NCBI GenBank assembly: GCA_030697205.1
Contig: JAUYQP010000032.1
Span: forward strand, 97,335-161,334
Source of the DNA: Mycobacteriales bacterium
Lineage (GTDB): Bacteria > Actinomycetota > Actinomycetes > Mycobacteriales > SCTD01
Reading direction: 5' to 3'
Length of the DNA: 64,000 nucleotides
Shown here piece after piece: positions 38,399 through 47,223 of this stretch; within the stretch, counting starts at the first letter, position 1; each line of letters begins with the position of its first letter. The notes under the pieces are model-generated. The model ran no database searches. It worked only from the letters and a program-made list of their open reading frames with translations, and was not told the DNA's origin. A program made the position numbers and the translations under genes.

Positions 38399-39061
38399 TT
38401 GTCGGGCATGGTTGATCGCGGAGTTCAGGCTGCGATGACGCTTCAAAATTCCGCCGACCCCTTCGGCCAGTGGGAAGCGATGCTGACGCCGGAGGTCGTT
38501 CGTGGGCGCCTCATCCGATCCGGCCTATTCTCCCTGGGATACGAACTCCTGGAAAGCGCGGTGATCGGCCGTCTGCGGGATTTCTACGCAGACTTCACCG
38601 ATTGTGAGCTCAGGCCGGGAGGCGATTACCGAAAAGCCGTGCTGGCATTGGACCCCAAGGGCGACGGCGATGCACTGCGCGCATCACTAGCCTGGCTGGT
38701 CGACTCCGACGTTATCTCCGAAGAAGACAGGAACGCCTTTTGGCGGATCAAGGCCGCCCGAAACGACGTGGCCCACGACCTGGCCCAGATCGTCGGAGGT
38801 TCCAAGCCTGAGTCCTTCGATCAGTTGTTCGGCGACATGCTGCGCTTGTTGAACCAAATCCAGCGGTGGTGGGTGATCAATTTCGACGCCGCGACCGATC
38901 CAGCCTGGGACGGCGTCGAGATTGATCCAGAAGAGGTCACCCACGGCACATCGATGATCATGCAGATTTTGGTGGACGTGGCCCTCGGAGATGAGGACCT
39001 TGCCGGACAACACCTAAGGTTGTTTCAGGCGGAACTGAAAAACCGGCAACCACCGACTTAA
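38399..39061 (+). CDS. HEPN-like protein, first gene of candidate defence operon
   Basis: An all-helical 220-residue protein. Residues 115-128 (WRIKAARNDVAHDL) contain Arg121-Asn-Asp-Val-Ala-His126, the RX4H pattern of HEPN ribonuclease domains, in a helix after ISEEDRNAF as is usual. HEPN proteins act as RNA-cleaving toxins or defence effectors; some family members are inactive. The TTG start at 38399 has GGGGGCAGAG just upstream; ATGs at 38408 and 38435 are alternatives. The codon mix is less GC-biased than in flanking genes. It is 38 bases before the HamA-like gene on the same strand, so it probably belongs to the same operon. The assignment rests on motif and fold impression only. Confidence 0.6.
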   Translation: MSGMVDRGVQAAMTLQNSADPFGQWEAMLTPEVVRGRLIRSGLFSLGYELLESAVIGRLRDFYADFTDCELRPGGDYRKAVLALDPKGDGDALRASLAWLVDSDVISEEDRNAFWRIKAARNDVAHDLAQIVGGSKPESFDQLFGDMLRLLNQIQRWWVINFDAATDPAWDGVEIDPEEVTHGTSMIMQILVDVALGDEDLAGQHLRLFQAELKNRQPPT

Positions 39062-39099
39062 CCGGCAAGCCTGTCGAGGCGATTGCCTAAGAGCGATCC

Positions 39100-40038
39100 A
39101 TGCACACTTGCCCGCCGCCCGGCGCCTCCATAGCCGCCTGGCTCAAAGAGACCAACCAGATCGCCGGCAACTACGGCCATCTGCTTCTTGAGCAGCTGGC
39201 GCCGATCGATCCTGGCCAGCTTCGCCCCTATTTCGAGTCCGCGCATTTGGACGCCCGTGAGGTCTTCCACGGGGATGCGGGCCTCGACCTGCACCCCGAC
39301 GCCGGCGCGCCCGGCGGCCATGCCCAATATCCCGCATGTCTGCCCCCCACGGCCCGCCGCGGGCTCTTCGGTGAAGTCCTCTGCGGGCTCGTCACACAAC
39401 AATACGCGTTCGTTGGCGATGAGGACTGGGCGATCCCCGTGTTCCTATTCCGCCACCACGCGGACGCCCGAAAGTACGTGTTCGCGCTCGCGCGCGACCC
39501 CGCTCGACAGCGTCAGCTCCATGGCCGCCACGGCAATGACTTCATCGCTGTCTGTCTTGATGGCCAAGGCTCGGTGGTTCGCTTCCTTGCCGGCGAGGCT
39601 AAGTGGCGCAAGGCCCTGACGCCCGGGGAAGTCGAAACCCTGATGCACGGTGAGTGGGAAACCGACGGCGCAGGGGTCAAGAAGCGATCCGGCCTGGGTA
39701 TCTGGTACGGCCTAAACCGCGAGCTCGCCGCTCCTGATGGACTTCGCCAACTCCAGGCGATCCTCAAAGAGCGCGACTCCGAGGGCTTCGCCGCCGCCAT
39801 CCTGTCGTTGGACCGTGCCCTGATCCTACGCGATCCCGTCGTCATCCCTCGGACGGATCTTGTGATGTTGAGCGGCAACGCCGCGAAAAAGCACAAGGAC
39901 GGCGCATCTCTTCTGCCGAGCGACGCGCCGCCAGCCGACTACACCGCTGGCAACCCTCTGCAGGTCGTTGAGGTCATCTTGAAGGACGGCGACGGGCTGA
40001 TTGATCAGCTTTACGATAGCCTTTGGGGAGGCGTCTGA
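39100..40038 (+). CDS. HamA-like PD-(D/E)XK nuclease (Hachiman family candidate)
   Basis: A 312-residue protein with a nuclease-like core. Motifs in order: GLFGEVLCGL (Glu92), HGNDFIAVCLD (Asp147) and RFLAGEAKWR (Glu166, Lys168), the E...D...ExK layout of the DUF1837/HamA effector. In Hachiman systems HamA cuts DNA when released by the HamB helicase; here a HamB-like helicase gene starts within its stop codon (TGATG at 40036-40040). The N-terminal 85 residues and C-terminal 130 residues are without clear motifs. Alternative: another restriction-like nuclease that travels with a superfamily 2 helicase. Neighbours and motifs together make HamA most likely. Confidence 0.6.
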   Translation: MHTCPPPGASIAAWLKETNQIAGNYGHLLLEQLAPIDPGQLRPYFESAHLDAREVFHGDAGLDLHPDAGAPGGHAQYPACLPPTARRGLFGEVLCGLVTQQYAFVGDEDWAIPVFLFRHHADARKYVFALARDPARQRQLHGRHGNDFIAVCLDGQGSVVRFLAGEAKWRKALTPGEVETLMHGEWETDGAGVKKRSGLGIWYGLNRELAAPDGLRQLQAILKERDSEGFAAAILSLDRALILRDPVVIPRTDLVMLSGNAAKKHKDGASLLPSDAPPADYTAGNPLQVVEVILKDGDGLIDQLYDSLWGGV

Positions 40039-41588
40039 TGGCGTTGGAGGCCGAACGGCTTCAAGTAGCCGAGACCCTTCGGCGCGAGTTGGGCCAGACC
40101 AATGCGCTGACGCCAGAGCAGGCGCGCCTTTTCGTCCGCTGCCTCCAGCATTCGTGGCAAGTCCCGCCCAACCAGTGGTCGGCGCTCGAATCTCAAGAGC
40201 AACTCGCCGACGCGCGCCGACTTCTCCATGCCGCCGAGCTCTTCCGCGAGCTGGAGGGTGAAGGTTCGGCATCCGCAATTGAATGCTACCGCCGGGCCGG
40301 CGAACTCTTCGAGTGGCTTGCCCGAGCGGATGATGCGTTGAAATGCCTGCTTCCCGTCGCCCTGCTCTCCGCCGGTGCCTACCAGCTTGGCGAGCTTCCG
40401 GCGATGGCGGGGAGCGTGCTGCGGCAACAGGTGACTCGCGACCAGGCTGGCGACCTTGGGTTCGACATGGTCGCGAACCAGCCGGAGCCAAATGAGGAAG
40501 ACGAGGACCAGCGCAAGCTGGGCTTGGACGACGGTAGTCGCATTCGGGACGTCGTTGGTGGAATGCCGGCGGGTGGCGACGGGCGTCTCTACGCTGCGTT
40601 TTTCCAAGCGGACTTCGACGAAGCGCTGCGGCAAGCAGCGGACTTTTGGGCACGACATCCTGGCCTGACCACCCGTCGGGGATCCGCCGCTATCTTGGGT
40701 GAGGACGCGGAAGACCGCGTCGCTTGGTATCTCGTCGTGGAGCTCGTGAGAGCAATCGGCCTCGCGTCTGACGCCCTGCGTCGTGGCGACGACGCTCGCC
40801 TAACGGTCGCTCGCCGAAAGTTTGTCGGCTTGAAAGAGATCGCTGTTCGCTCTGCTTCGGAAGACGTCTGGATGCTCCTGACGCTGCTCCAGGCGACGGC
40901 CGAACGGTTCGCGGCCGCGAGCCTCTACCCGAGGATCGAGCAGCTGGCAGCCGGCGCGCCGGCGATGGCCCCACGCCTCAAGGCCTTTGCGCGGGAACAA
41001 TTCGCTCGCGGTCGTGGCGTGCTTTGGACGTCGCAAATCCACGGCCTTGAAAAGCTCGCTCAAGCCTCTTCGTTCGCGCTCTGTACGCCTACGGGGTCAG
41101 GCAAGACGCTGGTCGCCAACCTTGCCCTGATCAAAGAACTGCTGGTTTCCGAACGAGACATTCTCGGACCCGCCCCGCTCGCCCTCTACTTGGTGCCCTC
41201 TCGGGCATTGGCCGGCGAGGTTGAGGCCAAGCTGACGGCGGAACTCGGCCGCGACCTTGTCATCACTGGCCTCTACGGCGGGGCAGACTGGGGCATCACC
41301 GACTATTGGCTCACGGCCGATCAGCCAACGGTCCTGATTGCGACAGTGGAAAAAGCTGATGCGCTAATGCGCTATCTGGGGCCAATCCTCGTGGGCCGGT
41401 TGAAACTCCTGATCCTCGACGAGGCGCACCAGGTTGTGGCGGACACGGACCGCTCAAGTCTCGAGCGACTGGCAGACCATGGTAGCCGCGCTATGCGGCT
41501 GGAGTCCCTGGTTTCCCGCCTTCTCGCGCTTAAGCCCGCTGTCATCCGGATCGCGCTGACGGCGGTAGCCGGCGGTAGCCGGCGGTAG
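40038..41588 (+). CDS. HamB-like superfamily 2 helicase, N-terminal part (prematurely stopped)
   Basis: First 516 codons of a giant helicase. The ATG at 40038 overlaps the stop of the nuclease gene and has GGGGAGG 7 bases upstream. The first 340 residues are helical and TPR-like (LLHAAELFRELEGEGSASAI). ATPase motifs follow: Walker A CTPTGSGKT near residue 350, LVPSRALAGEVEAKL (Ia), LIATVEKADAL, DEAH box LLILDEAH near 460, and RIALTAVAGG at motif III. The frame then enters three copies of GGCGGTAGCC and ends at TAG 41586-41588. With a single copy the frame continues into the 41621-43816 gene, for a protein of about 1250 residues. As written, the helicase lacks its second RecA domain and should be inactive. 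Confidence 0.75.
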   Translation: MALEAERLQVAETLRRELGQTNALTPEQARLFVRCLQHSWQVPPNQWSALESQEQLADARRLLHAAELFRELEGEGSASAIECYRRAGELFEWLARADDALKCLLPVALLSAGAYQLGELPAMAGSVLRQQVTRDQAGDLGFDMVANQPEPNEEDEDQRKLGLDDGSRIRDVVGGMPAGGDGRLYAAFFQADFDEALRQAADFWARHPGLTTRRGSAAILGEDAEDRVAWYLVVELVRAIGLASDALRRGDDARLTVARRKFVGLKEIAVRSASEDVWMLLTLLQATAERFAAASLYPRIEQLAAGAPAMAPRLKAFAREQFARGRGVLWTSQIHGLEKLAQASSFALCTPTGSGKTLVANLALIKELLVSERDILGPAPLALYLVPSRALAGEVEAKLTAELGRDLVITGLYGGADWGITDYWLTADQPTVLIATVEKADALMRYLGPILVGRLKLLILDEAHQVVADTDRSSLERLADHGSRAMRLESLVSRLLALKPAVIRIALTAVAGGSRR

Positions 41589-41595
41589 CCGGCGG
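41561..41595. repeat. tandem 10-bp repeat that breaks the helicase reading frame
   Basis: Three copies of GGCGGTAGCC (41561-41570, 41571-41580, 41581-41590) plus a partial GGCGG. The unit is not a multiple of three. Hand translation shows that one copy leaves the helicase open; two copies lead to TGA about 40 bases later; three or more give TAG in the third copy. Confidence 0.92.
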
Positions 41596-41620
41596 GGCCG
41601 CTGCTCCTGTTGCGCGGTGG

Positions 41621-43816
41621 ATGGAAGGCCGACCTGATGCGGTCGCCGTGGGGGTGAATTACCGCAGCACACGGCAGCTGATTGGTAGTCTTGAGTCGTC
41701 ACCAGGTCAGCCACCCCGGGCACAACTGGATCTCATGAATGGCGTGCCGCTCTACGTCCGGGGACGGGAAGAGGCGGTCTACTTGCCGCTTCGGATCGCG
41801 GCCATGCCACAGCTTCCCGCGGTGGTCAGAGGCAGCTTGGACCGGTTCAACCAGCTCAACATCCTCTGGACGGCGCTCAACCTCCGAAGCAGCGGCCGGC
41901 GGATTCTGATCTCAGTGGCGCAAGAGCCGGAGCAGACCATGCGTTGGTTCACCGAAGGCATCCTCAGGCCAGGCTGGATCGAAGTTGCGCAATTTGCCGA
42001 GCCTACGGAGGTCGACGCCCGACGCAGATATCGCGAGACCGTCGCGGCCTGTCTGGATTACTGCGGTCCCGACTCTTACGAGCTGGCGCTGCTGCGGAGC
42101 GGCATCGCCACCAATCACGGGCAGATGCCGCAGCGGCTGCGGAGGTTGATGACCGACCTGATCGACCGCCGCATTTGCGCAGTGACCATCGCCACCGCAA
42201 CCCTGACCGAAGGGGTGAACCTGCCCTTCGACATGATCTTCGTCACCGCGTTGAAGCGTAGCAGCTTCGACGCAGCGGCGCGAACGCAGGTCACATCGCC
42301 GCTGTCCACGTCCGAGTTTCGAAATCTGGCTGGCCGCGCTGGTCGACCAGGTGCTGCAGAAGGTGTTGAGGGCATGACACTGGTGGCGCTCCCACAAGCA
42401 CCTGCCGCCACTGCACCGGCCCAGGTCAACAAGCAGCGCGGTCAACTCGCATCCATGAACGAAGACTACCAGGACATGCTGGACAGGCTGGCGGCGGAAG
42501 CGGCCCCCGGGGCCGCAGTTTGGAGCCCGCTGGCAGTACTTCTGACTCTGATTGCCCAACATCTTCACCAGCAGTTCGGCATCCAACCTGGCGACGAAAT
42601 GTTGGCGTGGCTAGCGGCCACTTATCCGGAAAATGTAACGCTCACCGTTGGTACAGGCGCGCGCACTCCTGACGCACAGCTGGCGGACAGCCTGGACGAA
42701 CTGGATGCCATTCTTCTTGCTGCAGTAGAGGAAGTGTCTCGCCAAATGGGGGCTGGGATCGACGGACCGGCGGCTGAAGCGTTTCTGCGTTCAGTCTGGA
42801 ACCGGTCCTTTGCGCAGGTCGCGGCAGTTCAGGAGGCTTGGCTCGAGCAGGCTTTCGTCCACCGGGGCCGCAGCTTGGTGGAGCGTATCTATCCGAACGC
42901 AGAGCAACGCCGGCGCCTCTACCAATACGGCTTCGCGCCCACGATTGGTCGACGCTTCGAAGCGCTCGCCCCACTCATCCGAGCGGAACTCGCGGCGGCC
43001 GCAGACTATGGACTTGAGGATGGGGCGGCTCGGCTCGCCCGCTTCGTCCGACTGGGCGAACTAGTTCGCGCCCAACCCGGATTTGGCTTCCAGGTGCGCA
43101 CGACCGTTGGAGATCAGCAGATCCTCGCAAATTGGTCTGACGTACTTGGCTGGTGGATGCAGGCGCCAGGCGCCATCGCGCCTGAGCCGCATGCTCTCCG
43201 CGCGTGGCAAAGGTTCGTCGGCGACAATCTCGATTTCAGGCTCGGCGTTGCCCTCGGCGCTGTAGTGGCTGAAGCCTGGTCGGCAGGCGCGGGCGGCGCA
43301 CCGACGCCGGACTTGGCGACTTGGCGGCAGACGACCCAACTGCCGTGGTTCGGGTTCTGGATCCGCGAACTGCTGAAGTGGGGCACGCTCGACCCCTTCG
43401 TCGCCTTCTGTCAGGCTCAAGGTCTCGCAGATACGCGAGACGCGGCGACACGGCGACGACCCGAGTTCGACGCCTTTCTGCGCGGCCAGATCGCGGCGCC
43501 GACAGCCGATGATTTTATCGATCCCCAGCAATTCTTGGCCTGGCAAAGACAAATCCCGAGAGCTGATGCGGCGCCGGCGCCAGCAATCAACCTCGGCGCG
43601 GCCCTCGTCGGGACGGATGGCAATCGCGCGCGCTACTGGGTCCTTCCCGTCACCGATCCAGCCGGCACGACTTGGTACGACGCCGCAGGGTTCGCACTCG
43701 CTCGCACCCATGGTGTGGCGATGCAAGGCGACGCGTATCGAAGCGATTTCGAGCTGCTGACGGTTGGACCGCCTCGCGTCGAGCGGGCCTTCGAATGGCG
43801 TGCAGGACGCGCCTAG
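41621..43816 (+). CDS. HamB-like helicase, C-terminal part (separated by repeat expansion)
   Basis: Remaining 731 codons of the helicase. The second RecA domain shows VAVGVNYRSTRQLIGSLE, RRILISVAQEPEQT, the motif V region IATATLTEGVNLPFDMIFVTAL and motif VI FRNLAGRAGRPG, the Ski2/HamB style. About 450 helical residues follow with no recognised motif, perhaps the part that holds the nuclease. Translation would need an internal start (ATG 41621 has no good ribosome site), so this piece is probably silent unless the repeat contracts. It ends the island; the 225 bases before the P450 gene show no further gene. Confidence 0.72.
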   Translation: MEGRPDAVAVGVNYRSTRQLIGSLESSPGQPPRAQLDLMNGVPLYVRGREEAVYLPLRIAAMPQLPAVVRGSLDRFNQLNILWTALNLRSSGRRILISVAQEPEQTMRWFTEGILRPGWIEVAQFAEPTEVDARRRYRETVAACLDYCGPDSYELALLRSGIATNHGQMPQRLRRLMTDLIDRRICAVTIATATLTEGVNLPFDMIFVTALKRSSFDAAARTQVTSPLSTSEFRNLAGRAGRPGAAEGVEGMTLVALPQAPAATAPAQVNKQRGQLASMNEDYQDMLDRLAAEAAPGAAVWSPLAVLLTLIAQHLHQQFGIQPGDEMLAWLAATYPENVTLTVGTGARTPDAQLADSLDELDAILLAAVEEVSRQMGAGIDGPAAEAFLRSVWNRSFAQVAAVQEAWLEQAFVHRGRSLVERIYPNAEQRRRLYQYGFAPTIGRRFEALAPLIRAELAAAADYGLEDGAARLARFVRLGELVRAQPGFGFQVRTTVGDQQILANWSDVLGWWMQAPGAIAPEPHALRAWQRFVGDNLDFRLGVALGAVVAEAWSAGAGGAPTPDLATWRQTTQLPWFGFWIRELLKWGTLDPFVAFCQAQGLADTRDAATRRRPEFDAFLRGQIAAPTADDFIDPQQFLAWQRQIPRADAAPAPAINLGAALVGTDGNRARYWVLPVTDPAGTTWYDAAGFALARTHGVAMQGDAYRSDFELLTVGPPRVERAFEWRAGRA

Positions 43817-44041
43817 TCAGCGCCCGCGGTTTTGGCGGTCGTCGGGCCGAGTGCAGCCGGTAGCCTGGTTGGCAGCGCGGAGCTCCCGCGCCAACGCCAG
43901 CAGCTGACAGTTTGGCTGGGGCTTACTTCGGATGAACGTCCAGAGGACACGACCCCTTTTGGGATGCTGCTGCCCTAGCGTCCGAACGAAGACATTCCGA
44001 ACGTCGGCTTGGAGCCCGCTTCAGACCTAGCGCGTCCGCCC

Positions 44042-45385
44042 CTACCCCTCCGGCGTGAACTCCACCGGCATCGAGCGGATCGCATAGACGAAGTTGTTCG
44101 GCGCCACGTCCATCGGCCCCGACTGGTGGATGTCGGGGAACCGCGCCAGCATCTGACGATAGACCGCCTCCAGCTGCAACTGGGCGACGCGCTTGCCGAT
44201 GCAGGTGTGGGGGCCGTAGCCGAAGGCGATGTGCTTGTCGGCGTTGGCGCGGGTGACGTCCAGGCGGTCGGGATCGGCGAACACCGCGGCGTCGCGGTTG
44301 GCCGAGCCGTAGTACATGATCACCTTCTCGCCCTCGGCGATCTGCTGGCCGGCCACCTCCACGTCGCGGGTGGCGGTGCGGCGCATATAGATCACCGGGC
44401 TGATCATGCGGATGAACTCGTTCACGGCGTTGGGCATCAGCTCGGGCTTGGCGATCAGCTTGGCCTTCTCGTCGGGGAAGTCGCTGAGCAGCTGCATCGA
44501 GCCGGAGATGGTGTTGCGGGTCGTATCGTTGCCGGCGAAGACGATCAGCAGCCAGGAGCCGTCGAGGTACTCGTCGGCCAGCAGGTCGCCGTCCACCTGG
44601 GCCTTGGCGATGGCGCTCATCAGGTCGGCCTGCGGATCCAGGCGGCGCTTGTGCAGCATGTGCCGGCCGTAGTCGAACATCTCCTGGATGGCGTTCTTGA
44701 AGGCGTCGAGGAAGGCCTGCATCTCCGGCGGCACCTCGGCGGCGGCCGCCTCCAGACCGCCGCCACCGCCGGCGCGCTCGGCGGCGAAGGAGTTGGCCAG
44801 CTCCAGATAATGCATCCAGGTCAGGAACTTGGGCCGGTCTTCTAAGGGCACGCCGAGGATTTCACACAGGGTGAACAGCGGCAGGTGGGCCGAGACGGCC
44901 TGCACCAGGTCCACCCGGCCCTGCTTGGCCATGGCGTCCAGCAGGCGGGTCACCTCGCCCTCCACCCGGTCGTTCAGCCCGCGCAGATAGGCCGGCGTGA
45001 AATAGGGCATGTGCTCGCGGCGCAGCTGCATGTGGTAGGGCGCGTCCATGTTGATCATGGTGTCGAGGCTGGCGCGGGCCAGCTGCATGTCGGAGCGCTG
45101 GTGGCTCATCAGGATGCCGCCGCGCTGCGAGGAGAAGGTCTCGTAGTCGGCGTTCACCCGCATGACGTCCTCATGGCGGGTCAGGGCCCAGAAGCCCGGC
45201 CGGTCCTCGGGCTCGTCCATCCAGGCGATGGGGGAGGCCTGGCGCATCTGGGCGAAGGCGCCCATCGGCGGCCCCTTGGTGAAGGCCTCTGGGTTCCACA
45301 GCTCCACGGGGCTGGCCGGATAGACCGGCTTGTGCGCGGGGCCCTTGGCGCCGCCGACGTCCACGGTGTCACTGATCAGAAGCAT
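44042..45385 (-). CDS. cytochrome P450
   Basis: Haem-thiolate monooxygenase of 447 residues, soluble bacterial class. I-helix LLIVFAGNDTTRNTISG (oxygen-activating AG.DTT), K-helix NEFIRMISP (ExxR), and haem loop FGYGPHTCIGKRVA with the Cys ligand. The sequence resembles CYP families of alphaproteobacteria acting on steroids, terpenes or fatty acids (recalled from the group with ISPVIYMRRTATRDVEVAG), but the substrate is not deducible. No ferredoxin or reductase gene is adjacent. The start has GGAGACGCC upstream. Confidence 0.94.
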   Translation of the reverse strand: MLLISDTVDVGGAKGPAHKPVYPASPVELWNPEAFTKGPPMGAFAQMRQASPIAWMDEPEDRPGFWALTRHEDVMRVNADYETFSSQRGGILMSHQRSDMQLARASLDTMINMDAPYHMQLRREHMPYFTPAYLRGLNDRVEGEVTRLLDAMAKQGRVDLVQAVSAHLPLFTLCEILGVPLEDRPKFLTWMHYLELANSFAAERAGGGGGLEAAAAEVPPEMQAFLDAFKNAIQEMFDYGRHMLHKRRLDPQADLMSAIAKAQVDGDLLADEYLDGSWLLIVFAGNDTTRNTISGSMQLLSDFPDEKAKLIAKPELMPNAVNEFIRMISPVIYMRRTATRDVEVAGQQIAEGEKVIMYYGSANRDAAVFADPDRLDVTRANADKHIAFGYGPHTCIGKRVAQLQLEAVYRQMLARFPDIHQSGPMDVAPNNFVYAIRSMPVEFTPEG

Positions 45386-45460
45386 GGCGGCGTCTCCGGT
45401 TGTGTTGCGGGGAATCTCCTACGCCGCGTGACCCTACGCAACGCAAACGGCGCCCTTACG

Positions 45461-45913
45461 TCACCTGCGAATTCGCGTCGACAGGATGATCGAGGAGGTG
45501 GTGCGCTCCACCCCGTCGATCAGGCCGATGTCGTCCAGCACCTGGTCCAGCTCCTCGATGGAGGCCGCGGCCACCTGGACGATCATGTCGAAGGGCCCCG
45601 ACACCGAGTGCAGAGCCTCCACCTGCGGCATGGTGCGCAGACTGGCCTCTATATGTCGGGCCGCCTTGGGCGCCGCCGTCACCAGGACATGTCCGCGTAC
45701 GATCCTGGATTCCAAGGGTTTTCCCAGACGGATGGTGAACCCTGCGATGACCTCGGCGGTCACAAGTCGGTCAATGCGGGTCTGCACCGTCGTACGCGAC
45801 ACGCCGAGCCGTTTGGCCAGGGTCGAGGTGGGCAGACGGGAGTCGGTCTCCAACAGCCTGACCAGGGCCAGGTCCCGGGCGTCCAGCTTCATATCGTCGG
45901 CTGTACTGGTCAT
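45461..45913 (-). CDS. Lrp/AsnC family transcriptional regulator
   Basis: DNA-binding regulator of 150 residues. Helix-turn-helix LDARDLALVRLLETDSRLPT with TLAKRLGVSRTTVQTRIDRL, then the RAM ligand domain (RIVRGHVLVTAAPKAARHIE, VEALHSVSGPFDMIVQVAAAS). It is divergently oriented to the saccharopine-dehydrogenase-like gene, so it may regulate that gene and sense an amino acid (inference). ATG 45913 was chosen; an ATG at 45934 would add MRSRKSN. Confidence 0.9.
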   Translation of the reverse strand: MTSTADDMKLDARDLALVRLLETDSRLPTSTLAKRLGVSRTTVQTRIDRLVTAEVIAGFTIRLGKPLESRIVRGHVLVTAAPKAARHIEASLRTMPQVEALHSVSGPFDMIVQVAAASIEELDQVLDDIGLIDGVERTTSSIILSTRIRR

Positions 45914-46006
45914 ATTGCTTTTCCGGCTGCGCATATCCGACGCTCTGCCTGTTCAGATCGCCCCCAAACCGCCCCATCGTCAAGCTCCAACCCGGGGAGC
46001 AACGGC

Positions 46007-47119
46007 ATGCGCAAGATCGTGGTCATCGGCGGCGGCAAGATCGGGGGCGTCATCGCCCAGATGCTGGCCGAGTGCGGCGACTACGCCGTGACCCTGATCG
46101 ACCGGTCACCGGCCGCGCTGCAGGCCGTTGTCTTCCATCCGCGGCTGTCACCATGTGTGCTGGACGTCGCCGACGCAGGCGCCCTGGACGCCGCCCTGAC
46201 CGGCGCCTTCGCCGTCCTCTCCGCCGCCCCCTTCCACCTGACGGGCCTGGTCGCCGAGGCCGCCGCCCGGGTCGGCTGCCACTACCTCGACCTCACCGAG
46301 GACGTGGCCACCACCCGCCGGGTCAAGGCCCTGGCCGCGCAGGCCAAGGGCGCCTTCATACCCCAGTGCGGCCTGGCTCCCGGCTTCATCTCCATCGCCG
46401 GCGCGGACCTAGCGCGGAGCTTCGACCGGATCGACGAGTTGCGCCTGCGGGTCGGCGCCCTGCCCCGCTACCCCTCCAACAGCCTGGGCTACAATCTCAC
46501 CTGGTCCACCGAGGGGGTGATCAATGAGTACTGCGAACCCTGCGAAGCCTTGGTGGAGGGCGAGCTGCGGGAAGTCCCGGCCCTCGAAGGCCTGGAAACC
46601 TTCAGCCTCGACGGCGTCACCTACGAGGCCTTCAACACCTCGGGCGGCCTGGGATCCCTGGCCGAGGTTCTGGCCGGTAAGGCCACGAATTTGAACTACA
46701 AATCGGTCCGCTATCCGGGCCACTGCGCCCTGATGCGGACCCTGCTGAACGACCTCGACCTGCGGCATCGCCGCGACCTCCTGAAGGACGTCCTGGAGGG
46801 CGCGGTTCCCGGCACCGAGCAGGACGTGGTGGTGTTCTTCGTCACCGCCTCGGGCTGGCGGGACGGCCGGCTGATGCAGGAGAGCTATGCCGGCAAGGTC
46901 ATGGGCCAACACCACGGCGCGGGCTTCTGGAGCGCCATCCAGGTCACCACGGCGGCGGCCATCTGCACGGTCCTCGACCTGCTCGCCGCTGGCCGCTTGC
47001 CCAGCCAGGGCTATGTCCGCCAGGAGGAGATCGCGCTCGCCGACGTCCTCGCCAACCGCTTCGGCAAGGCCTACCGCCAGCCGGGCGACCTCACGACCCC
47101 GATCGCCAAGGTCGCCTGA
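46007..47119 (+). CDS. saccharopine dehydrogenase family protein
   Basis: NAD(P)-dependent dehydrogenase of 370 residues. It begins MRKIVVIGGGKIGGVIAQML, a dinucleotide fold, followed by VVFHPRLSPCVLDVADAGAL and AVLSAAPFHLTGLVAEAA. The core GLAPGFISIAGADLARSFD and the glycine-rich NTSGGLGSLAEVLAG match the lysine-ketoglutarate-reductase/carboxynorspermidine-synthase group. GGGGAGC precedes the ATG. A possible role in lysine or polyamine metabolism fits the divergent Lrp gene but is not proven. Confidence 0.88.
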   Translation: MRKIVVIGGGKIGGVIAQMLAECGDYAVTLIDRSPAALQAVVFHPRLSPCVLDVADAGALDAALTGAFAVLSAAPFHLTGLVAEAAARVGCHYLDLTEDVATTRRVKALAAQAKGAFIPQCGLAPGFISIAGADLARSFDRIDELRLRVGALPRYPSNSLGYNLTWSTEGVINEYCEPCEALVEGELREVPALEGLETFSLDGVTYEAFNTSGGLGSLAEVLAGKATNLNYKSVRYPGHCALMRTLLNDLDLRHRRDLLKDVLEGAVPGTEQDVVVFFVTASGWRDGRLMQESYAGKVMGQHHGAGFWSAIQVTTAAAICTVLDLLAAGRLPSQGYVRQEEIALADVLANRFGKAYRQPGDLTTPIAKVA

Positions 47120-47223
47120 AGAGCCCGCCAGCCGTCCCCGGCCCCGTCCGCGCCCTGGCCGTTGCACTCGCGCCGGCGCAGCGTTCCAGGCCCCGCTCTT
47201 GGCGTGACCCTCGCTGTAGCCAT

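Noticed and set aside
41561..41595. Tandem repeat as a CRISPR-like array
   Set aside because: Units are 10 bases, directly adjacent without spacers, inside a coding frame.
44885..46006. N-terminal extension of the saccharopine-dehydrogenase-like protein
   Set aside because: It is antisense to P450 and Lrp genes; the ATG at 46007 has a good ribosome site and starts the nucleotide-binding fold.
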